Made by a program: the position numbers and the translations under genes. A DNA stretch of 64,000 bases from Sophora flavescens (lineage: Eukaryota; Streptophyta; Magnoliopsida; Fabales; Fabaceae), in contig CM061064.1 in assembly GCA_030762895.1 (NCBI GenBank), positions 237,738,586 through 237,802,585 on the forward strand. The letters run 5' to 3'. The notes under the pieces were generated by a model, which searched no databases, had not been told where the DNA came from, and was given only the letters and a program-made list of their open reading frames with translations. Each line of letters begins with the position of its first letter. Positions within the stretch are counted from its first letter, which is position 1. This document shows positions 47,784 to 59,233 of this stretch, piece by piece.

Positions 47784-49027
47784 TGTAACATCCTATCTTT
47801 CGTGAAAAAAAAAAAGAAATTAAATTTTTTAATTAGATGGGAGTGAGGATTAGATAAATATAAGATTTATTTAAGAATCCAAACACATATGCAAGTTCAA
47901 AATAAAATTCAAGCAACCCAAATTTTTCAGTAGGTAAACACCTCAAGCAAGTACGTCAAAAACCCCTATTGGAAGCACCTCAAATTAAATTCTTGATTAA
48001 GGTGGTTTATCATCAACAACATTAAAAGATAATTATTCCTAGATATAAATCTTAATCATGGCTAGATGATTGTAATTAATTTACTCAAGTTTTACTCATT
48101 ATGAGTAATTAGCACTAGTCTTAATTAATTATACCCTAGTTACAAGTTTTAACCAAATTAAATTAACTCAAATAAACTTTTAGGCTTATGATTAGGGGTA
48201 TACGGCAGTTTATTAAATCCCTGACACCTCCACCTTCAATTTTGCCGCTTGCTAATGAGGAGACACCTCCTGCTTGGGCTTGTGGCAAAGTCACACAAAT
48301 CTTCAGCATGTTTATGATAACCAAAAGGTCACGCCTCCTACTACCCTTCCTTTCTTTAATTCACACATATTTTGGTCAATTCATGACCAGCCAAAGACCA
48401 TGCAAGTTGCTTGCTTTCCTTACCATAAAATCACGCCACTTAGGTCTAGTGTAGCATGGGTGAGTCACCTTACTTCACCATAAAGGATGCTAGTATATAA
48501 GTTAATGTAACCTAAGTTAATGAAGAAAAGAAGGTGAGGAGACAACGTAAAATAGACGAGAAAGAGAGAGATAAAGAGAGGCCATGTGAGAGTGAAATTC
48601 CAGAGAGATTTATGTGCAATCCATTTGTCCTATCGAGAAACCAATTATACCGTTGTGATCCTCGTGACGTCTACTTAATTACCCTAGCTTTCTTTTCTCA
48701 TCTAGGCTATGGTAAACCTATGTCCTTTTTATGCCAAAATGCCATCGGCGACGGTATTGAGGTTATCTTTCAATTCATTTATTGGTTTTCAGTTCCGTCT
48801 TCATATTTGGGTTACATGTAACGTGTGCTTCACAATATGTGATAGCAGTGCCCAACCGAGATGATTATCGTGAGATGAGGTTGAGATTAATGAGCTGAGA
48901 TTATTTTGAGGTTACTTATGAGATTAGGATGACCGGTTAAGGCACTAGGGGTGACCTGAAACATGGTCTGTGATATGAGGGACCTGAAACATGGTCGAGT
49001 GGACCTGAAACATGGTCGAGTGGGGTT
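47784..49027 (+). mobile_element. Gypsy family A 5' LTR, proximal part (right arm)
   Basis: It begins TGTAACATCCTATCTTTCGTG and mirrors 5,122 downward. Near 48,835 (CTTCACAAT|ATGTGATAG) about 830 bp are missing relative to the left arm, including the trinucleotide tract. The joint lies at a shared ATGTG. The LTR is split at 49,027 by the giant LTR and resumes at 59,234. The 22-bp GACCTGAAACATGGTCGAGT unit is doubled near 48,985-49,025. Confidence 0.85.
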
Positions 49028-52000
49028 TGTAATGCCCTGTATTTCACTGTTTTAAATAACAGTAATACATATAAATATGTTTATAAGTTTATTAGAGTTT
49101 TAGAAAATTATTTTAAATAAACGGAGTTTACCACTCAATCCTACTTGAATGTAGGAAGCTACGATTAAAATTTAGGTTGGAAATCCAGGCGAAACCCGGC
49201 CCGTGAATTCCATTGACAGTATAATTATACTTCTCAAAAGATCTAATTTTAATTCGTGAACGAAAAACTTAAGATTTTTATCGTGAACGAATAACGGGCG
49301 GAATACGTAATCGGGTAAACGACAGAGTGGATTTCGGAGTTTCCAAGAGCAGATAAAGAGTTTATCTTAGGATTTTGAGATGATTCATGGGTATGAATCA
49401 TACTTTTAAGTCTAGAAGGTTCTACAGGGTTAAAGTGACAATTTATTAATTTTACGCTCAAGTCCCTGAACTTTCTATTAATTACACTTTGGTCCCTAAG
49501 TTAGTTTCTAAGTTTTTTTCAAGTGAATTGGGCCAGAATCCTTGTTTCCAATCTCTTAATGGACCGTGGCCATGAATCCCAAATTCTTTGTTTATGGATT
49601 AATTTCATAAAGCCCATTTGAAACCATATAAGTTTCCTATGTCATGTTTAAGCTTAAGCCTTTTGGTGGGCCCCACAAAAATAAATCCAAGCCCAAATTT
49701 ATTAGGCCCATGCGCAAGCCCATGAGGAAGTAGAGGCTGCCCTCATCTTGGATGAGCCAAGATTATTCTAGAATTTTCCACATTGTTCTCCATTTTTCTC
49801 CAAGATTCTACACCATTCTACTATCTTCTCAAATGTTCTAGGTTCTTCTCAAAATATCTCATGAAAAATCAGCCAAGATAAGTCAAGATGAGACCACATT
49901 TAATGTGGCACATGGTCATCATTTCAATTTATTGGCAATTTGTAAAATAGTCCTTATACGTTTGGAATCTTTGCAAAATGGTCCCTAGGAATTATTTGCA
50001 CTTCAATCCTATGAACAAGCCAACTCATTCCTACTAGATCCTTCTAAAATGGCGCAACCAACCTCTATAAATACCCTCCCTCACATTTCATTTGGTTCCT
50101 ATTGCCTTTTGTTCTAAAAACTCTAAAGTTCATAAGTCTTCTAGTATCAATTTGTGAAGCAAGTTCTTGGATTTCACTTGTCATTGATCTTCAAGAGGTG
50201 AATACTATTCTTATTCCTTAATCATATCTATGTTCTTCAATAAGTTTCTTGATTCAAAGTTTATTTCATATTTGTTCATCACTTTTAAGATTCTAAGCCT
50301 TGAACTTTGAAAATCCATAATAAATTCTAGAAAAATCTCATGATGTTGAAACCACTTTCTATATTCTTGATATCATGCATATTATCTAAATCCAAGAGCA
50401 TGAATTAAATCAAAAATTTCCTTCCTAAAAATCTAGCTTTGGCCGAATCTATTAGAATAGGTTTGATAGGGTTTTGTTCACGTGTTGTCATGTATGATCA
50501 TGTATTTCATATGACATGTATGTCTACACACTCTAATCCATGATATATTATTAAAATGAAAATCTTTACTCAAAAATCTATATGTTGGTCGAACCCTAGG
50601 TGGATGACATTTGATGAGTTTTGTTCAAAGTTTTCATTAATGATCTTGGTAATCAAGCTATTAGTATGTATGCTTAATAAATCCAAGTTGGTTTATTAAA
50701 CTAAAAACCCTAGCCCTATGAACATGTTGAGGTCGAATCTTGGTATAGAAGAGTTAGGAAGTTTTGAGTTTGAAATTTAGTTGTTTAGTCACTAATCCAT
50801 GATCTTAGTTGATTAAGGATCATAAATCCAGGACTTAATCATGATTATAAATTTTAGTCACTCAAAACCCTGGAGGTCGTGACCATGTAGTAAGGTTTCG
50901 AATGTTTTAGTTTCTTGATTTGTAATTATTTGATTGTTATGGTTGAAGGTTGAGTGAGTGCGACATATACGCGATATCCGAACTTCCGAAGAAATTCAGT
51001 AATTCACAAGAAAGTCTCCGAAAGGTAAGGGGGGAACACCTGAGGGATTTATTCGATGGCTATATGTTATCCTGTGTTTGTTTGTAATTATTTGTTTGTT
51101 AGTATTTATTTAAGTTGTTTAATTTGTGTTATTTGTATCTGTGTGGTTTTAATTGCGTTTAATTGTTTATCTGTAATTATATTATGTTACTGTGATGCAT
51201 GATCTGCCTGGGAAATATCTGTGATATAATTGTTGGTTGATGTGTGAGAAGCCTGACAGTGGTCAGTGCCCAATTAAATTAATTGGATAAAAGCTTTAAG
51301 AAGCTTCGCAAATTATATTCAATGTTTTAACGGTAAAATATTGATATATAATATTAAAGGAAATTTTATTTGGGAAAAATAAGGAATTTTGAAAAATATT
51401 ATTATTTTAGTAATTTATCACTGTAAGAGTGAATTATGAGTCACAATGAGCGCGAAACCGTGAAAATATTTTTGCACTGCTAAATTTTACGTAAGAAATT
51501 CCGGAATATTACAAAATATTATTTTATGAAATTAATTGGTGAAAATAAGTTAATTAGGATTTTAGAAAATTATTTAAGTGGAAAAAGCTAAATTTTGGCT
51601 TAAAAAGCCTTAAAAATAATATTTGACGACAAATTTGGAAAAGTGTAGACGACAAGTATTTTGATACGCCAGTGCATATTTTGAGAAAGTTAAAACCCTC
51701 AAGTGACTCACTTTGGTGAAAACTAATCTTTATTAATTAAAGATTTTATTAATGAATTTCCAATTTGAAAAGAATTTCTGAAAACCAAAAATTAATTCAA
51801 CCGTGTTGAAAGTGCAGTTGAACTTAGTAACCGAGACGTCGGGGTACTTATAAGGTTCTGTGTTGATATGGACTTGGGGTCATTTGGACTTTGAGGTTCT
51901 GTACTATATACATGGTGTATACCGTATTTAAACATTTAAGATGTTTTCTATTACCACGAACCTACGACTGGTGCATCGGTCGAGAGGTGTCGTGATTGAG

Positions 52001-52601
52001 CACTCGGACTGTGAGGTCTTGTGTTGTAATGAAAGTTTTAAAGATGTTAAAACTATGTGAGTCGTAATCCATTTTGAGCTTCGGCAAAGAAAGATTGAAC
52101 ACAAAGAAAAGAGTTAGAAGTAAAGTGTTTTGCATGCATTTGGCAGACGTGCCCGTGGTTCTATGTATCAATTACCTGCGGCATCAGGTAGTTCATACTG
52201 TGTTTTTCTCATGTGCCTAGGGAGGACATTGAGACCCCATCTTCGTTGCTATCACTGGTGCCTTGAGTGTGGACATTGTGCAATGTGTTTTGGCTGTGTG
52301 CCTGTGGCTTTGTGCCTGTATGGATGGGTGTAGGCCGTGTGCCAGTTAGCCTGTGTGGCAATGGAGCCTGATCAACTCACCATGTGTTGGGATATCTCAT
52401 GAGATTAGGACGAAAATTAGATGATGAATATGAAGTGTCATGCATAATTTTAGATCGATGATGTTTGGGGTGTTGAACCCACTGATAAACTAATTGTTTA
52501 TAAATGTTTGTATTTGGTGAATGCTGATGTGTTTATGTGATGGCTAGTATGTAGTTGTTGATTAAAATCCATATATTGGTTTCTCACTCTTACATGTTCA
52601 G

Positions 52602-52751
52602 ATGGACCCGGATATACCGGTTGTACAATCGAGGGTCCCGTCGATCATTTTTGATCGAGCGCAGTATGGTGGTGCCTGGGAGATTAACCCTGGGGCACTC
52701 AGCGCCACCTACCACGGTCCCAGCATAGAAGTTATCGGCATGGTAGAAGAA
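52602..52751 (+). pseudogene. LTR-embedded ORF, N-terminal part
   Basis: The ATG at 52602 immediately follows an acceptor-like TTCTCACTCTTACATGTTCAG. Fifty codons follow without a stop (MDPDIPVVQSRVPSIIFDRA, then YGGAWEINPGALSATYHGP) until the CACTA insertion. The product is not recognised. The position, inside an LTR but after a splice signal, suggests a spliced element transcript. It continues at 58,496. Confidence 0.5.
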
Positions 52752-52779
52752 CACTAGTGGAAAATATACATTAGACGGT

Positions 52780-53045
52780 AAAGGTTTACGTCAGTTAACC
52801 AAAAGCTCGACGTTAAAAAGGAGGCGGTGGCAGTTTTGTAAATATCAGGCTTCATTGATTCAATTTTAACGTCAGTTGTTTTAATGACTTACGTTAAAAG
52901 TGAAGTGACTCACTTTTAACGTCAGTTCAATAAAGAACTGACGTTAAAAGTGAACATTTTAACGTCAGTTCGATAAAGAACTGACGTTAGAAGTAAGTCT
53001 CTTCACTTTTAACGTCGGTCCCTACATCAACAGACATTAAAAGTT
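52780..53045. repeat. CACTA 5' subterminal hairpin array
   Basis: Successive units have the form AACGTCAGTT, about 10-14 bp, AACTGACGTT, near 52,868, 52,917, 52,960 and 53,008, so each can fold back on itself. More units lie at 53,940-54,060 (GTCGGTT/GGCGTT variants). In En/Spm elements such subterminal repeats bind the element's regulatory protein. Each unit holds TGACG, also the core of plant bZIP sites (inference). Confidence 0.85.
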
Positions 53046-53243
53046 ATTTTAATAATTTTTTTTATCTAGTATACGATTCCTTCCGCATTGCATTCCTCAA
53101 AGTTTCAGTTTCACATGAATTGCTTTGATGTTTTGTGTTTCTGTTTTGAAAACTAAAATATATGTGCGAAGTATAAGTTGAATCAATAACCCAAACCGGA
53201 TCTCATTCATGAAGTGTAATACTGATCGATCGATCTGGAAGAT

Positions 53244-53332
53244 TGAAAGGGTTTAAAATCCTATAAAAAGTTACATTGAAAGGGTTTAAAATCCTATAAA
53301 AAGTTACATTGAAAGGGTTTAAAATCCTAAAC
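53244..53332. repeat. 34-bp tandem repeat in CACTA
   Basis: Three near-identical units with AAAGGGTTTAAAATCCTA follow each other. The third is incomplete. Non-coding. Confidence 0.85.
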
Positions 53333-53633
53333 ATTAAAGCTACATCCCATCGTGAGAGTTTTATGAAATATGCCAAAGGGAAAACTATATATACTCAGAA
53401 GACCTCTAAAAGCGGGGGCATGAGAGAGCTCAAGAGAGCAAAAACAGGTGCACTAGATCTGTTTCAAGCAAAGGCAGTGGTTCCGAGAGACTTCCAAGAC
53501 GGTCACTTGCTGCCAAAGCTGAGGTTTTGGAGCTGTGACCCCGAGCACCCGATTAGCCCTCCGCCAGCCTAATTCTCCTGGAAGGTGATAAGGTGAGCAA
53601 CTCACATAATGTAATTTACTCAGACTTATCACC

Positions 53634-55102
53634 CATGTAATGTAATTTACTCAAACTCATAAGTTGTTTGACCATTAAGACAAAGACCTTTGAGTCTAGG
53701 AATAGGAAGAAAGAGTGATGAAGTTAATCTCCACGGCAGAGCCATATTGTGAAGCAGAAAATTAAAAGGATGGAAGGAAGCTATTTATAGGAGCAGGGGA
53801 TGAAGTTACTAAGCTACTCTGATTTTATTGAAAACTTACCTATAAACTTAATGCTCATTAAGAGGATTGAGTTACAAGGTGCATGGGTAAGTAGCACGAA
53901 GACAGTCAAAGGAATGAATGTTTTTGCGAGATATCTATACACTTTTAACGTCGGTTTTTTAAAAAAGCGGCGTTAAAAGTGTTTTTAAATAAAAATATTA
54001 ATTGTTAACGTCGCTTTTTTATACAAGCGGCGTTAAAAGTTTGATTTTTACTTGATTAAATAAATAGCTGGCGTAAATAATCCTATATATTATAAACGTG
54101 CGAGAATGAATATTGGAAATAATGTAATTAATATACGGGAACTTGGCGAGTCATCAATTAAGTTGGCGTTAAAAATGAGGTGGTGGGTAAACTATTTGCG
54201 TCGAGTTCTATAAATAACGACGTAAATAATTATGAAACTCATTTCATTGGTTGTCATGTCCCTGTTGTCCCTCTTAACGCAGATCACTCCATATAGTACT
54301 GCAGTTTATTTCTAAACCTTTTTTATACAAGTTTATTTTTAATTTTTATTAATTAGCTTGAATTAGTAAACAAATTATTGTGCAAATTAAAATAAATAAA
54401 CACTTAACATAAAACAAGTTATATGTATAATCAAATCGTATGACATTGAAGCGATTCATAAGTTAAAATTACATGATTAAAAGATAAAAAATTTCTGCAA
54501 CGTAGCCCTAAAATATAAAAAAGTTTCTGCATCAACATCATTTTCTTCTCGGTCCTGTCATCAGAAACTCCAATGGATGCATCACCTCCCTCACTTGAAT
54601 TCCAAGATGCAAAGTAAATCCTCAGTCACTAGCAGCGAAAGCAAAGTGAAATGGATCTTTGCATCTTTCTTCTTCAATGGAGTTCCTTGATGCATCATCT
54701 TGAATCCACAATCACTTGCTTCCAAAGCAAAGTGAAAGGGATGACGGGGATGAAATAAAGTGAGAGAATCACATTACGTGATTCACCCAACCTTAATATC
54801 CATGCAATGTAATTTACTCAAACTCAGAAGTTGTTTGACCATTAAGACAAAGACCTTTGAGTCTAGGAATAGGAAGAAAGAGTGATGAAGTTAATCTCCA
54901 CGGCAGAGCCATATTGTGAAGCAGAAAATTAATTAAAAGGAGATGGAAGCTAGGAAGCTATTTATAGGAGCAGTGGATGAAGTTACTAAGTTATTCTAAT
55001 TTTCTTGAAAACTTATCTATAAACTTAATGCTCATTAAGAGGATTAGGTACAAAGGTGAATGGGTAAGTAGCACGGTAGTCAAGGGAATGAATGTTTTTG
55101 CA
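53634..55102. repeat. Direct repeat of about 300 bp in CACTA
   Basis: The block 53,634-53,929 (GTAATTTACTCAAACTCATA through GAATGAATGTTTTTGC) recurs at 54,801-55,102 with few changes, spaced about 1.17 kb. Both copies stand just before hairpin-unit clusters, suggesting a duplicated subterminal module. The sequence between them also holds a doubled word (GCAAAGTGAAATGGAT / GCAAAGTGAAAGGGAT). Confidence 0.85.
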
Positions 55103-55114
55103 GAAACCAATAAA

Positions 55115-55340
55115 CCTTTAACATCCGTTGTGTAATACAACTGACGTAAGAAGTTGTGAGTGTTTTTAACGTCAGTTTCTTAATACAACTTACGTTAAAT
55201 ATATGACCTTTAACGTCAGTTTTTACTAACAACTGACGTAATAAGTGTGAGAGTGTTTAACGTCAGTTTATTAAGACAGCTAACGTTAAATATATGATCT
55301 TCAACGTCAGGTTTTACCAAAAACTGATGTAAAATGTTGT
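55115..55340. repeat. CACTA inner hairpin array
   Basis: Five further AACGTCAGTT...AACTGACGT units occur near 55,130, 55,168, 55,210, 55,260 and 55,300, close to the presumed promoter of the CACTA gene. Confidence 0.8.
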
Positions 55341-55719
55341 TTTATTTTAATTATAACGTTTACCCCCGCACGCCTCCTTCACTTCTCTACGTCTTTTCTC
55401 TTTTCATCACGCTCAACCCTCACTCTCGCTCTCACTCTGCCCTAATCGCGAGCTCATCTCCACCGCAACCACCGCGAGGGCTTCTTCGCCACCACCGTGA
55501 GGTACACTCTTAACCCCTAACTCTGTCTTTCCCGCTCCTTCTTTGCAATAACTTGACATCTCTCTTTCCCCTGGCCTTCCCGTGCACTAACTCTCCTTGT
55601 CCCTCTGCTCTCAGTAACCACATCGAACGTTGGCCACCACTCGAGCTTCCCCCCACCACCATGCGAGCGCTTATTTCTGGTGAGTCTTTAATTAGGGCAC
55701 ATCTTTTTATTCACGGTTT

Positions 55720-56045
55720 TGAGTGCATGCATGTTGCTCTGCTGGTTTGAAACTGTAGTCTCAGTAGTTGAAACTTGAAACTGTGAGTTTGAGTTGTTTG
55801 GAATGTCTCTATTTTTGGTTTTGAGTGTATGTTGAAACTGTAGTCTCAGTAGTTGTAACTTTAAACCGTGAGTTTGAGTTGTTTGGAATGTCTCTATTTT
55901 TGGTTTTGAGTGCATGTTGCTCTGCTGGTTGATCTGTCACGGCCATGATGCTCATCACGGCTAGGCCGTGATCAGTTCTGCCTATGAGGGTCAGGTTCAG
56001 TTGGCACGTTACCAGCCGTGATGGACAACACGGCCAGGCCGTGAC
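55720..56045. repeat. Tandem copies and palindromes in the CACTA leader
   Basis: A unit of about 105 bp (GTAGTCTCAGTAGTTG ... TCTCTATTTTTGGTTTTGAG) is doubled at 55,720-55,925. Two palindromes follow, TCACGGCTAGGCCGTGA at 55,955-55,971 and CACGGCCAGGCCGTG at 56,029-56,043. All lie upstream of the first recognised coding exon, probably in the leader intron. Confidence 0.75.
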
Positions 56046-56225
56046 CAGTGCTTGGCAATCTTCAAAAACTATAGTTTTCAATCTCCCGTATTGTCCTTAT
56101 ATTGGATATATAGATGTTTTGTATATCTACCGGACCTATCTAGTTATTTTTATTTATACTTATGTATTTATTTTGAGTTATAACCTATGTTAATACATAT
56201 ATATTGTTTTTGAACAGGCATACAT

Positions 56226-58455
56226 ATGGATCAGTCATATAGCCCACATGCACGGGAGGACACTGTGGGGGGTTTCGCAGGACCCGATCACGCCTACGCT
56301 TGCTGATTCTAGTGTATGTTTACATGCATGTTATATACTATCTTTAGTCCTTCTTGTTAATGTAAGTTTATAATGTTACAACCCTCTATTTTATCATTTT
56401 TTTGTCCATACAGACATCACAGGCTCATAGGAAACGGGGTAGAGGAGCCACCTCGTTGAAGAAACTAGAGAAGGACAGGCAGAGCGGACAGAAGCTTGAG
56501 GTGTCCTTCGATGCTAATCTAAATGCCCAGGGACCCCGTGCTAAAGAATTTAATAAGTGGGTGTTTCTACAAGCGAAGCAGCACGTAAGCATCAACTACA
56601 ACCACTGGAATGACGTTCCACAGAACGTTAAGGATCAGATTTGGGAGGCTGTCACGATATTTTACCTTTACATTTGTTTGATTTACATTATTAGATAATT
56701 ATCCGAATTATAATCCATCCAGTTGTTATATATGTATCTAATGTGTAGGTAGCTTGGACTGTGCCAAATGACGAGGATCATCGTCATAAATGTATGAAAA
56801 TGGCATCAAAGCGTTGGAATGGGTTCAAGCATGATCTTACCAGGTACTATCTATCTGGGAAGAAGCGGCTTGATAAAATGTTCTCGGATTATCCCTGGAT
56901 TGATCATGATACTTGGGATATGTTTGCCAGGAGTCGACAGGATGAAGAATTTCAGGTTGGTTGATTAAGTTAATTTTGTATGCTTATTATAGATCATTTA
57001 ACTATATTTAATTATGTGTTTTTGTTTGAATAGGCTAAGGCAAATAAGGGTCGGCAGAATCAGGCGAAGAACGTCCACCGCCACACCATGTCTCAGAGTG
57101 GGTACCATACTCGGATCCAGCAGATGATGGCGGATAGGCTGAGGGCGAAGCAGGAAGAGCACTCTGCTAGGATTGAAAGAGGAGAGGTGCCTGAGGGCAC
57201 ACCATCAAGTCCTCCGTCGAACATCGACCGCGAGGATGTTTGGTTAGCCGGCCGCATGACAAAGGCGGGATCTTTTAAAGCTGATGCCACTCGCGAAGTG
57301 GTAGATAAGATTGTAAGTAAATAATTAACTTGATTTCAATTGATATTTGTATAGATATTTGCAACACTTTTCACTTGCACGTTTTTTCATTTTTTTTCAT
57401 TGTAGATGGATCTTAAAGCAAAATCCTCCCAGGGCGCATTCGTCCCTTCTGGACGGCAGGACGTCTTGATGACTGCTCTAGGCAAGAAAGACCATCCTGG
57501 TTGGGTTCTCGGTGTTCCTGGGAACGTGACCATCAAACAATATTATGGCAAGTCTGCTTTACGAAAGCGGGTGGTCAATGAAGCATCAATTTTGGCTGAC
57601 ATTACTCAACACCTCATGACCAACCTAGATATTACAACACATCTGATGCAAGGCTTAATAGCCAACCCAAAATTCAAGCAGGCGCTTGCCAGAGAGCTTT
57701 CCTCCATCGTTACATCCCAGGACACCGCAAGGCTTGCCAATGCTTCACATGTGAGCACAAAAGAGAGTTTTAGTATGGCACATGTGGAGGACGATGAGTT
57801 GGCAGCTAGGGTGCGGGAGTTGGAAGTCCAGTGCCATGAGCATGAGTTGGAAATGAAAAGGTGTGAGCTTGAGTTGGACTCCAAACGACGTGAGCTCGAA
57901 ATGTTAGCAAAGGTATTTATTCATTATTAATGTCCAAATTAGTCAAATAATTACTTGTGTTTTTTTAATTATCAAAAACTTATATATTTTATTTTTCCTA
58001 AACTGAAGGCCAAGTCGACGTCGGTGTCGCTGTCACCTATCACTCGTTTGTTCTCACTTGGTGAGGATTATGCGTATGAGATTTTTGAATGTCCATTGGA
58101 TCACGATGGATGGGTGGTACGCCCAGATCAACAGAGGATATTTTCCTTCGTTGGTGACGATCTCGGGAACGCCTGCAGAAATAACGTCTGGATGAACAAC
58201 AATGTCATCAGTCTCTGGTGCACGTAAGTTAATTTTAATTTTATAACTTATTTATTTTTGGTATTTTTCCATTTAATAATTTATTTTAATTTCAATATAT
58301 ATATTATGTAATTAATATCCACACCCTTTTCATATCTTAGGTATCTCCATCGTCTTCAGCTTGATAAGGGCGTTGCATCAGTTTACGGTTTCTTAGATCC
58401 GTCAATCCTTCTGCCCGAGTTCTTTGCTGGCGATGCATTGAGTAAATACATATAA
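56226..58455 (+). CDS. CACTA gene: Transposase_24-like plus partial Ulp1-like domain
   Basis: Six exons with GT-AG borders fit together in phase: 56,414-56,650, 56,749-56,955, 57,034-57,312, 57,406-57,912, 58,009-58,223 and 58,341-58,455. They give 519 codons without a stop. The first third has the plant Ptta/En/Spm (Transposase_24) wording (GPRAKEFNKWVFLQAKQHV, NVKDQIWEAV, KRWNGFKHDLTRYYLSGKK). The middle is charged and coiled-coil-like (DELAARVRELEVQCHEHELE). The end (NNNVISLWCTYLHRLQLDKG, VYGFLDPSI) resembles the start of Ulp1-type C48 peptidase domains carried by CACTA genes. The catalytic His, Asp and Cys part is missing, and the stop at 58,455 may be secondary. An ATG exon at 56,226-56,313 fits only with a frameshift. 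Confidence 0.7.
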
Positions 58456-58495
58456 GCAACTAGTGCAATAAGTGCTTTTTACGTCAGTTAAAATC

Positions 58496-58825
58496 ATGCA
58501 GAGGATACATGTCGTAGAGACTATCGAGGTATCTCTACCTCCAGTATGGCTATACCTATAGTACTTGGATGAGCACGGGTTAATGGATCCGCCACCTTAG
58601 CCACATCCTCTTCAGATAGTAGGACCTGAGGAGCCTCCTGTTGAGGTGGTGTCAGATGAGGTTGAGGAGGATCCATAAGAATATACTGAGGACGATCTTG
58701 AGTTTCACCCTCCTGCGGTTGATGATGAGGATTCTTTCGACGATGTAGCGGGAACGGGTGCATATTCGTTAGATACGTTTGGTGTAGGTGGGGTTGATCA
58801 TCATGATCTTCCCAATGGGTTTTAG
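58496..58825 (+). pseudogene. LTR-embedded ORF, C-terminal part
   Basis: In one frame the sequence reads HVVETIEVSLPPVWLYL, then proline-rich and acidic stretches (GPEEPPVEVVSDEVEEDP, YTEDDLEFHPPAVDDEDSFD) and ends DLPNGF with a TAG at 58,823. Three internal stops (TAG, TAG, TAA) each replace what would be CAG or CAA. It is the continuation of the frame opened at 52,602 and split by the CACTA element. Product unknown. Confidence 0.5.
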
Positions 58826-58829
58826 TATC

Positions 58830-59233
58830 TTGACCAGCTATTGGTGTAGTTCTGGGGTAGCGAGTCTTGTCAGTTTTTGATCTGGCTACTGAGAGCCATG
58901 AGTTTTTAGTATGGTTCTGAACTACTCGTTGCTTATATGTATATGTCTTGATTTTCTTTACTTATTTTGATGGAGAATAGCCTATACTTATGAGGGCTCT
59001 TTTGTTATCTCCTATTATAGGTATTGTGTATTTAAAAGGTGATGCATATATATAGATATACATATATGTTTGTTTATGTTTACGATGGTTCTATGTTTAA
59101 AGAAAAAAAGATTCAGCACTATTTTCGTAAAGAGACAGTTACTCAAAAATATATTTTCCGAAAGTAACCAGCGATTAATAATTTAATTTCCGCTTTTGGG
59201 TAAACATGTGATGACCCTAGAAGGGGTGTCGCA
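58830..59233 (+). other. Terminal part of the giant LTR
   Basis: Non-coding end of the LTR. It includes TTTTCCGAAAGTAACCAGCG and ATGTGATGACCC, shared with 28,552-28,640 on the opposite strand. No gene. Confidence 0.7.

Larger units (their letters stand above)
52752..58490 (+). mobile_element. CACTA (En/Spm-like) element, 3' end missing
   Basis: It begins CACTAGTGGAAAATATACAT, a normal CACTA terminus, preceded by GAA. Subterminal hairpin repeats occupy 52,780-53,045, 53,940-54,060 and 55,115-55,340. A spliced gene follows at 56,226-58,455. No inverted CACTA end is found after the gene. Sequence passes abruptly, between 58,456 and 58,495, into the interrupted LTR ORF. The 3' end and any Tnp2-type transposase are therefore lost, and the copy cannot move alone. 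Confidence 0.8.
49028..59233 (+). mobile_element. Giant LTR (about 4.4 kb) containing a CACTA element
   Basis: It starts TGTAATGCCCTG and ends GGGGTGTCGCA. It is flanked by GGGTT (49,023-49,027) and GGGTC (59,234-59,238), one mismatch. The left arm near 3,070-3,080 has a single uninterrupted GACCC. Without the inserted CACTA it is about 4.4 kb and co-linear with the solo LTR at 28,552-32,557. No internal retroelement region or second LTR is present. The interval 49,028-52,600 has no coding sequence. A donor-like CGAAAG|GTAAGG lies at 51,024. Confidence 0.78.

Noticed and set aside
53309..53572. 87-codon ORF inside the CACTA element
   Set aside because: It lies in the subterminal region, starts within a 34-bp tandem repeat, and resembles no family I know.
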